From positions 1-25,531 of the forward strand of contig MEDY01000413.1 of NCBI GenBank assembly GCA_001724265.1: a stretch of 25,531 bases of DNA, written 5' to 3'. This document shows positions 18,275 to 25,531 of the stretch, piece after piece. Position numbers and translations under genes: made by a program. The notes beneath the pieces are model-generated. The model was not told where the DNA came from and did not search any database. It saw only the letters and a program-made list of their open reading frames with translations. Within the stretch, counting starts at the first letter, position 1. Each line of letters starts with the position of its first letter. The DNA is from Rhizaria sp. SCN 62-66. Taxonomy: Eukaryota > Rhizaria, unplaced.

Positions 18275-20847
18275 ATGCTCTCTCGCTGCTCCCGTTCCTT
18301 GGCAGCAGTCGCTGCTAAGGCCTCCGCCACTGCCGCTACCGCTACCGCTGCCGCTACTGCTGCTGCGGCCGCGTCTGTGAGTGCGAGCCGTTCTTTCGCG
18401 ACTCTGCGCGCGCGCACCGCTGTTGCCAGCGCCAAGAACCGCAGCAGCAGCCCGCTGGCTACCGCCTCGCTGCCTGTCTCACTAGCTCTCTGCCGCAGCA
18501 GCCTCCGCCTCATCAGCAGCGGTCGCAAGAGCAGTCGTAACGTCACCTCGGTCCCTGCCGCCCACAGTCACTCCTCCGCCGCCGCCGCGGCTACCGCGAA
18601 CGTGACGCCGCTGCCGCCGCCGACGCCGCCGACGGCTGCGGCCTCCGCCGCCGCCGGCACCGACGCCGAGGTGCCGTGGTATCTCTCGGGGCCGGAGCTC
18701 GACCTCAACTTCGTCGTACGTGCGCAGGACATCAGGATATCGGGAATATGGCGAATATAACGCGCTTTGCGAAGCACTTAAACATTATAATGTGTTACAT
18801 ATTCGTAATATTGATTTGTACGCCGAGTTTGATCCGAAGTTCATTGGTCTTAATTTACCTCACTTGAACAACACTACTCTGTGGATATTACCCCCTTTTT
18901 TGCGGACTCTGTCGCCCAGGAGTACGACACGCCGCGTACGGGCGGGCCGCTGAAGGCGCCCGTGCTGTTTCTGCACGGGCTGCTGGGCAACCAGGCCAAC
19001 TTCCGCGCCTTCACGGCCAAGCATCCCTCGCTGGTGGACCGGCGCGTGCTCTGCGTCGACGCCCGCAACCACGGGCTCTCGCCGCGCAGCGACGACCTGC
19101 GCTACGTCTCGCTCGCACGGTACGATAATATGCGAATACCAGCAAATATAATGCGTTTGGCTGACACTTATGCATTTTAATCAATTTGGTGTGAAATGTC
19201 TTTGTTTGAGCGAGAAACAAAAGAACTTAAACAAATACTATTACTATTCGTCTAAACCGTTGTCTCATCTTTACGCTTTTTATATGATCCTGTTCTTTTT
19301 TTCTTTGTTTGACATATGTATGTATCTATAGCGACATTTCTCGTCTGATCGCGACGCAGCTGCGCGGCTCGCCGCCGCCCCTGATCGTGGGGCACTCGCT
19401 GGGCGGCAAGGTGGCTATGGCGACGGCGCTCCTGGGCAAGGTGCCGCTCCACTCCATCCTCGTCCTCGACATCGCGCCCGTCACCTACGCGCTCGACGGG
19501 TCCGCCATCACCTCCTCCAAGGCAATCGTACGTCTCTCTCACAATACGCATCTGGCATTGGCAGAGAGTGCGGCTTTGTGTGTTTTTTTTTTTTTCATTT
19601 TTTTTTCTTCAAGTTGCCAACAAAGATAACTTTCCCTTTCCTCAACTTTAAAGCACTCTAGCGTTTTCACTAAGACCCAAAATGCCTTAAAGTTTAACTT
19701 TAACAACTTTTATTCAACCCTAATACCGTGCTATATCTCACAAATCCCCCATCTTGTCCCTCTATTCTCGCATTTCGCCCCGTAGCTGCAGGCGATGGAC
19801 GAGGTGGACCTGTCCCCCGCGGCAGCGCCCACCCGCCAGGCCGTCAACCTGCAGCTGCAGCCGCTCATCAAGGACGACGCCGTGCGCCAGTTTGTGCTCA
19901 CCAACCTGGTCCCGAACGTCGCCCCGCGGCCCCTGGTGGCTCCCGCCAAGGGCTCTGTGCTGGCACTGGCCTCCTCTGGCCGCGTCGTGGCCTCACCTTC
20001 GCGCGAGCGGGACGCGGCGCTCAAGGCGCGCTCGCGGGCTGACCCGTACAACAAACCGCCCGGGGCCGCGTTCACGCACACGCGGCGCCGCGCCGCGGAC
20101 GAGCGGCGGCCGCGGATGACGGTCGCGCACCCCGAGACCGGGGAGATGCGCACCATAGTAGGGGAGCGGGGGCGCGAGAAGGAGCTCGCGCAGCTCGACG
20201 TCGACTGGAGTAAGCCTGCGTCCTTCTACGACAAATCCCTCTTGGCCAAGCAAAGCAGCAACGGCGGTGCTCTTGTCGAGGAGGACTCTGAGTTCGAGGA
20301 CGACGTCGACTTCGCCACCCCGGCGTTTCTGCCCCTCGAGGCCGACATCGACGCCGTGCCCCTGCCCCTGCCCGCGCCCGGTACTATGGGCGAGGCGGGG
20401 GACTGTAAGGGCTGCTCGACTGATGCGCCTTTGTTCCGCTGGCGCGCTTCGGTGAAGCGGCTGCTGAAGGGCTACGACGCCATCCGCCACTTCGACGTCG
20501 CCTCGTTCGCGCACAACAATGGGGACGGCAGCAGCAACGGCGGGACGACCGACACCGCCGACGCCAGCAACACTTCGCCCCAGTCAGTGGTGTGCTCGGT
20601 GCCGGCGACGTTTGTGCGGTCGCAAAACTCGCTCTACGTCACCGCGGCGCACGTGGCGGGGCCGATCGCGGCACTGTTCCCGCACGCGCGCGTGATCACG
20701 TACCCGTGCCGCTCCCACTGGGTGCACGCTGAGTGCCCCGCCGTGCTGCGCGCGCACGTCGCCGCAGTGCTCGACCCGCCCGCCGCGCCCGAATGGCTCC
20801 GCGTCATGGAGGGGCTCGGCGCCGTCGTCGGCGTCAAAGACGTCTGA
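18275..20847 (+). CDS. ABHD11-like mitochondrial alpha/beta hydrolase, 632 aa, three introns
   Basis: Exons 18275-18715, 18920-19119, 19332-19527 and 19786-20847. The introns start GTACGT, GTACGA and GTACGT and end CAG, TAG and TAG; the junctions keep frame. The first 110 residues are Ala/Ser/Arg-rich with few acidic residues, typical of a mitochondrial presequence. The fold then starts: VLFLHGLLGNQANF supplies the oxyanion loop (His166), VDARNHGLSPRSDD follows, and VGHSLGGK holds the nucleophile Ser236. VLDIAP comes next, then DDAVRQFVLTNLVPN and FRWRASVKRLLKGYDAI. The C-terminal catalytic histidine is His590 in SHWVHAECP, with VRSQNSLYV before it. This order matches ABHD11 and yeast Imo32-type esterases. 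Known ABHD11 is about 310 aa and acts in the mitochondrial matrix, where it supports 2-oxoglutarate dehydrogenase lipoylation. Here an acidic/Arg-rich insert of about 170 aa (324-495) splits the cap-proximal region. Substrate unknown. Confidence 0.88.
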
Positions 20848-20890
20848 GACTGAGGGCTATCAGGCCGAGAGCTATGAGGCTGAGAGCTAG
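20846..20890 (+). repeat. Three imperfect 15-bp tandem units at the ABHD11-like stop codon
   Basis: Units GAGACTGAGGGCTAT, CAGGCCGAGAGCTAT and GAGGCTGAGAGCTAG follow one another, the first overlapping the TGA at 20845-20847. The period and copy number are the same as the repeat on the TBCE stop, but the sequence differs. Confidence 0.75.
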
Positions 20891-21307
20891 GAGTGAGTGA
20901 GTGGCAGATTCGACATGTTGGACACTATGCGGGGTCAAACAGGTTAAGGACCAGCTTTGCGGGGGGATATTAATATTTATGAGAGGTTTGGGGAGTAAAG
21001 TAATACAATGAACTTTTACTGTTATATAAAGTAACGCAAGCTAGAGGTTTATAGAGTACTTGGAGTGCTGCTTGGTTCTGCTTCAAGTTGCATACATCAC
21101 GATGTTAAGATACGAACGCGTTTTGAAGAAAATGACCTGTATTCATCATCATACGAAGGATTGTCTGAATTTTTAAGGTTAAGCAAGAATATAGTATATA
21201 GCAGAGAGTGCATATTTATATAAATGGGCCGTACAAGGAGTGCGGATGAGCTAATAACGCACATCTTGTCGACATATTTCGTTTTTTTGCCGTGTGTGCG
21301 TAGCTAA
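20848..21307. other. Convergent intergenic region between ABHD11-like gene and CFAP418
   Basis: Apart from the 15-bp repeat at its left edge this is AT-rich 3' flanking DNA for both genes. I see no ORF, RNA gene or clear AATAAA; GAGTAAAGTAATAC near 20995 and ATATAAAG near 21025 are only loose polyadenylation-like words. Confidence 0.45.
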
Positions 21308-23058
21308 TCAAAGCTTCTTCCTATTTTTGAGCCCGCAGCCCCACTTAAGCTGCCCCAGCGCCGCCTCGCGCTCCTGACGGTACACGGGCACGCCCCCCGC
21401 GGCCTGCGCGGCCGTGAGATTGGCAACCGCCCCCGGCGGGATCGAGATCCAGGCGCACTGGCAGCAAAAGGCCGCAGCGCCCGGCGAGGCGACCGTGCGC
21501 GCGGTAAGTTTGGCCGCGTCCGGGACGGCGTTGCGGAAGAAAAAGTAGTCAACGGCGGCGGCGTCCCATTGCCGGTGCGGCAGCATGATCACCGCGTGGT
21601 CGCAGTGCGGACACACCAGGTGCGAACAGGGGGGCACGGTGGTCGAACATGAGGCGGGCGCGGTCGCGGCAGCGGTCGCAGTGGCCGCAGAACCAGTGGC
21701 GGGGGCGGGGGCGTTGGGGGGGCAGCACAGGATAAGAGGCGAGCAAGGCAGTGTGAAGGCGCTTGTCGCTGCGGTCGTCATCATACTGCTAGCGCTGGAG
21801 CTGGAGCTGGAGCTAGAGCCGGCGTTGTAGGAGGAGGGGCCGAAGCTCGTGGTGTTGTTGCTGGACGCTTGGCTGCTGCTGTTGTTGTTATGGGGCGCTC
21901 TGTTGTTGCCGTTGTACGTGGCGGCCTTAGAGTGCGTGTACGTGGCTGTGGGATCGTCCAAGAGGCTCATGTCAGATAGCAACGAATCAATCGCACTCGA
22001 GCTCGAGCTAGAGCCAGAGATCTTCGCGTTCGTGGTGGGCTTTGAGGTCTTGCTGCTGTAAGCGTTGTTGTTGCTGTTGCGATGGGCGCGGTTGATGTTG
22101 TCGTCGTCATCGTCGTCGAAGGAGTTGTCTAAAGGGGAGCTGTTGGGAGTGGCCGCGGCCGTCGCGTACGCATTCGTGGTCACGGGACTGGGCTTATTGT
22201 AAGTAGTGCCGGGGGACGTGTAAGTAGTGCCGGGGGACGTGTAAGCGCCGCCAGCGCCACCATAGCTGCTGCTAGCGTTGGCGTTGATGCTATTGTTAGC
22301 AGAGCTGAAGCTAGGCCGCCTGGGGACGCCGCCAGCAGCGTTCGCACCCGCAGCGTTGGCATAAGCAGCATTTGCACTCGTATTGACCGAGCTCGAGCTC
22401 GAGCTTGCGTAGTAGCTGCTGTTGGCACCGCTGCTGTTGTAGGTGGGGGCAGAAGGGAAAAGAGGGGGCAGGTCACCTAGGGCGGCAACGCCAGAGCTAG
22501 CAGATCCAGAGCCAAAGGATGAGGCAGAGCTAGAGCCAGCGTCATAGCTACCGTAGCTGTTGCTGCTGTTGGCGCTTTTGTTAGTGTTGCTGCCGAAGGA
22601 GGACTGCTGCTGCAGGGGCGGCTTCGCGCCGCTGTTCTGCGCAGAGTAGCGCGACTGGGACGTGGAGACCGGGCTGTGTGTAGTTTCGGGGAGATATATG
22701 GGGCGAACATGCATGCGGGAGTGGAGAGATATGGAGACGAGGAGTTTGAATGAGGGGGAGTGTGAAACAAACGATATATCCACAGAGGCATCGTCAAAGC
22801 AATTTAAAGCAAGTGAAACAAATAAAATAGAACAACAAAGACAACCAAATTGAACGATGCGTTATTCCAGAGTTGTTACAAAGCAGGAGATCGTCCGAAG
22901 TGCGGCGACTCAGGATGCTGACCGTTGGAGCAGAGACATTGGGGGCGAGGTTTAGAACGGAGATATAGCACAACTTAGGCAACGTACACACTGCTGGTGC
23001 CGGGGAGTTCCGAGAGCTCGCGGTCAAGCTCGTCCAACAACGAGTCTAAGTTCGACAT
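21308..23058 (-). CDS. CFAP418: CFAP418 (C8orf37 family) cilium-associated protein, 478 aa, one intron
   Basis: Exon 1 is 23058-22988 and exon 2 is 22673-21308 on the minus strand. The 314 bp intron has TGT|GTACGT and CACACAG|CCC borders, phase 2. Exon 1 encodes MSNLDSLLDELDRELSELPG, matching the short acidic N-terminal helix of the family. The last 103 residues are the conserved domain: LVCPHCDHAVIMLPHRQWD, then VDYFFFRNAVPDAAKLTART, FCCQCAWISI and LGQLKWGCG. The CxxC pair and CCQC may bind metal or stabilise the fold. The human protein (about 207 aa) is found at the photoreceptor ciliary base, and its loss causes retinal dystrophy, so the gene implies a ciliated stage. Here a Ser/Asn/Ala/Tyr-rich linker of about 350 residues separates the two conserved ends, including a TTYTSPG tandem repeat. 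Ends in TGA. Shares a 226 bp promoter region with ALAD. Confidence 0.9.
22199..22245 (-). repeat. 21-bp tandem repeat in CFAP418 encoding TTYTSPG
   Basis: Two near-identical copies of a unit with core TAAGTAGTGCCGGGGGACG on the plus strand, followed by a partial third. They translate as TYTSPGT repeats in the disordered linker. Confidence 0.8.
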
Positions 23059-23284
23059 CGCTCGAAAGACAGTCTGCAATCACGAAAGAAGAGAGTCTCG
23101 AGATGTGTCTGGCTGCGGTGGCGAGGGACGGGGGGGGGGTCACAAAAGGTCAGGAGGGAAAGGACTAACGTGAGATCAAACTAACGTAGACGTGGCTTAT
23201 TTTAAGCAAGAATACTTTCACTACTGTTAAAAACATATCCTACAAATTACACTTCAACCACACGTCGAAATTGCCAACAGCGCA
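23059..23284. promoter_or_regulatory. Compact divergent promoter, CFAP418 / ALAD
   Basis: Only 226 bp separate the two start codons (304 bp if ALAD begins at the second ATG). A G-run (GGGGGGGGG near 23130) and a flanking AT-rich stretch at 23190-23260 are the only landmarks I see. Confidence 0.5.
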
Positions 23285-24913
23285 ATGCATTCTCTTAAAG
23301 GCCGCCCACTCTCACTTCGTGACCGTCGCTCTCTGCCTGCTCTTGCTCCCCAACCGCCCCAGATGTCGTTCGTTCCGCCCCCGACGCACGTGTTGCACCC
23401 GTCGTACTCGCACCCGCTGCTCAAGCAGTGGGGCTCCGACTGCGCGGTGCGCCCCGAGCACCTCCAGTTCCCCATCTTCGTCACCGATGAGATCCTCGAT
23501 TCGCCCGCCCCGACTGACAACACCGCGACAGCCAAGGCTGCCGCGAAGACTGTCGCGAACACGTGCGCCGGGATTGCGGCCAGCGAGGTCTACACGGCCG
23601 TGGTGGGCGCCGACGAGGGCGACTCGCCCGGCAAGACTGAAATCAAGAGTCTCCCCGGTACGTCTCTAGCTCAAGAAACGTAACAGCACACGTGCTTTGA
23701 CAAGATTCATTGTGTCTCGACTTGTGCGATGCCTTGTTGATAACGCTCAGGGACAACGAAACTCGAGAGATAGGTTTACATACCCACTTCAATTAAACAT
23801 TGCGAACTTGTATATCAAGAGGGCTTCGTCCTATCGACTTATATCCTCTACAATCCTCCCGTTCATATGACAATCGCTAAATTTGCTTCCTTTTACTCCT
23901 TTGTGTCGTTTTGCTTTCTCTCTTCTATCTCGGTCCCAGGCCAGTACCGCTGGGCCGTCTCGCGCCTGCCCGAGCTGCTGGACCCCCTTGTGGCGCTGGG
24001 ACTGCGCTCCATCATCCTCTTCGGCGTGCTCACCGACGCTAGCAAGAAGACGGCCTGCGGCAGCTGCGGCTTCGCGGCCGACGCCCCGGTGCCTCGCGCG
24101 CTCGCTCTCGTGCGCCGCCGCTACCCGGCGCTCTTCGTCGCCGTTGACGTCTGTCTCTGCGCGTACACCTCCCACGGCCACTGCGGCATCCTCCAGGCAA
24201 ACGACAACAACGACAAGCCCGCTGACAACAACGCCGAGACCTCCGATAACAGCGCCGCCGTCGACCGCTTCGCGCCCGCGTTTGCGATCGACAACCAGGC
24301 CAGCATCGCACAGCTGGCGCGCATGTCCGTGGCCTTCGCGCTGGCGGGCGCGCAGATGATCAGCCCTTCGGACATGATGGACGGCCGCGTCGGCGCCATC
24401 AAGGCCGCACTCGCCAGCACCTACACCAACGGCACTCAGGGCAACGGAGCTGCCGCCGCGAACCCGTCTCTGGGCTCGCGCGTGCCGGTGATGTCATACT
24501 CGGCCAAGTTTGCGTCGTGCTTCTACGGGCCCTTCCGCGACGCCGCGGGCTCCGGCGCCAAGTTCGGAGACCGCGGCGGCTACCAGCTGCCACCGTTCTC
24601 TCGCGGGCTCGCGCTGCGGGCCATCGACCGCGACCTGGACGAGGGCGGCGACTTTATCATGGTCAAGCCCGGCATGCCGTACCTGGACATCTTGCGGGAC
24701 TGCGCGGACCGCTGCGGCGCGCGCGGCGTGCCCGTGGCCGTTTACCACGTGTCCGGCGAGTACGCCATGCTCTGGCACGGCGCTAAGGCCGGCGCGTTCG
24801 GGCTGCGCGAGGCCGTCATGGAGGCCATGGGCGGCTTCCGCAGGGCCGGTGCCACCGTGATCCTGACCTACTACGCGCCGCTCGTGCTTCAGGCCCTCAG
24901 TGAGATGAAGTGA
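23285..24913 (+). CDS. ALAD: Delta-aminolevulinic acid dehydratase (porphobilinogen synthase), one intron
   Basis: The enzyme joins two 5-aminolevulinate molecules to porphobilinogen, the second step of heme synthesis, normally in the cytosol as an octamer. Exons 23285-23657 and 23940-24913; the 282 bp intron has CCG|GTACGT and TCCCAG|GC borders, giving 448 aa. [14 protein letters not shown] and PIFVTDEI open the conserved part; SLPGQYRW lies across the junction. The zinc-site triplet is complete, [13 protein letters not shown] (Cys196, Cys198, Cys206), so this is the zinc-dependent animal/fungal type. The active-site lysines are Lys314 in [16 protein letters not shown] and the Schiff-base Lys367 in [10 protein letters not shown]. 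The usual length is about 330 aa. The excess is an Ala/Thr/Asp-rich insert near residues 80-125, an Asn/Asp-rich insert after the zinc site, and the N-terminus. An internal ATG at 23363 ([13 protein letters not shown]) may be the real start, giving 422 aa. Confidence 0.96.
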
Positions 24914-25180
24914 GCCGAGCGAAGTCAGCTTACTGCGCACTGCGAGCGGGGCGGGGAACTGACGGACGAGCCGACTGACAAGCTCTTCAAGTACTTGAAT
25001 AGAGCGAGAAGCAACACCCTACGTACGTGGACTCGGCCTGAGCGAGACGCGTTGTTTTGGTGTGGTGCGAAGTGCTTTCAAGTGGGTTTGTTTGAAGTCA
25101 GCGATGAGGCTTTGGTAAAACTTAAGGCTGTTATCAAAACAATCTTTGTTTGTTTTATGGGGGAAATATATTATTGAACG

Positions 25181-25186
25181 AATAAA
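25181..25186 (+). terminator. Candidate polyadenylation signal AATAAA for ALAD
   Basis: AATAAA in an AT-rich stretch about 270 bp after the ALAD stop. Canonical hexamers are scarce in this window, so its use is plausible but unproven. Confidence 0.45.
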
Positions 25187-25309
25187 AAAGGTCCTTTAGA
25201 CAGTATAGAGATGTATAGAAGTATCTCAAATCATCCATGCAAATTCATGCTTGACCATGCTGAATTGCAGTAACGCGCACAGATAAAGAATTGTTTCTGT
25301 ATCAATATG

Positions 25310-25325
25310 AATAAACATTTTTATT
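25310..25325. terminator. Back-to-back AATAAA / TTTATT
   Basis: AATAAA on the plus strand at 25310-25315 and its reverse complement at 25320-25325 lie 4 bp apart. This could serve 3' ends on both strands, which would imply a convergent gene just beyond the window. Confidence 0.35.
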
Positions 25326-25531
25326 GCTATCAGAATAAGTACGTAGACCGTTCGGATTCTTCAGCCGCTCTGGATCTATAGTGGAAATTGTTGTTTGTTT
25401 CAGACTGCATGTAGAATACATCCGCAGTGCTCAAGACCTATGTAACCCCTATGTAGCGTCAACTAAAAAACGCCAAAAACGCAGTTTTCGGCAGGTAACT
25501 TCCACAATAGAAATCTCTGTGAAATAATCGT

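Larger units (their letters stand above)
24914..25531. other. ALAD 3' flank
   Basis: Non-coding region after the TGA at 24911-24913. It carries two AATAAA hexamers on the plus strand (25181 and 25310) and one on the minus strand (25325-25320). The last 200 bp show no ORF or RNA gene I can support. Confidence 0.5.

Noticed and set aside
19993-20514. Minus-strand ORF of 173 codons inside the ABHD11-like last exon
   Set aside because: The plus strand carries the hydrolase motifs on both sides in a single frame; this is its shadow.

Overview
The window is nuclear DNA of a flagellated, unicellular eukaryote. Evidence: spliceosomal introns (eight supported), a cytosolic ribosomal protein gene, a tubulin-folding cofactor and a cilium-associated gene (CFAP418). 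Coding exons are GC-rich with strong G/C preference at third positions, while introns and intergenic DNA are AT-rich. The uL22 tail carries a [14 protein letters not shown] stretch like that of yeast Rpl17, which would fit a zoosporic fungus or relative, but this is one short clue and the lineage is left open.

Layout, left to right: 3' end of the RPL17/uL22 gene (+); an unrecognised Q/N/S-rich protein (-) whose frame continues 53 coding-like codons past an in-frame TAG; an AT-rich gap; a mitochondrial carrier (+, one intron); a 2.2 kb gene-free stretch; a huge unrecognised G/S/A/N/Q-rich protein (-, two introns); tubulin-folding cofactor E (-, intronless, more than twice the usual length); an ABHD11-like mitochondrial alpha/beta hydrolase (+, three introns); CFAP418 (-, one intron); delta-aminolevulinic acid dehydratase (+, one intron). 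TBCE/ABHD11 and CFAP418/ALAD are head-to-head pairs with 586 and 226 bp between start codons.

The genes do not form one pathway. TBCE and CFAP418 belong to microtubule/cilium biology, ALAD to heme synthesis, ABHD11 and the carrier to mitochondria. The four minus-strand genes are swollen by homopolymer tracts; the four plus-strand genes are much less so.

Best leads: (1) the in-frame TAG, with no gene in the window ending in TAG, which suggests UAG readthrough or reassignment; (2) a dispersed 14-nt motif, GGCGGCYTRACTTC, found about 20 times in several reading frames, on both strands and once outside genes, so it behaves as a DNA-level signal; (3) 15-bp tandem triplications sitting on the stop codons of TBCE and ABHD11; (4) a 5' splice-site consensus GTACGT, while unspliced GTAAGT hexamers accumulate inside exons. 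All calls come from reading the sequence; no database search was run.
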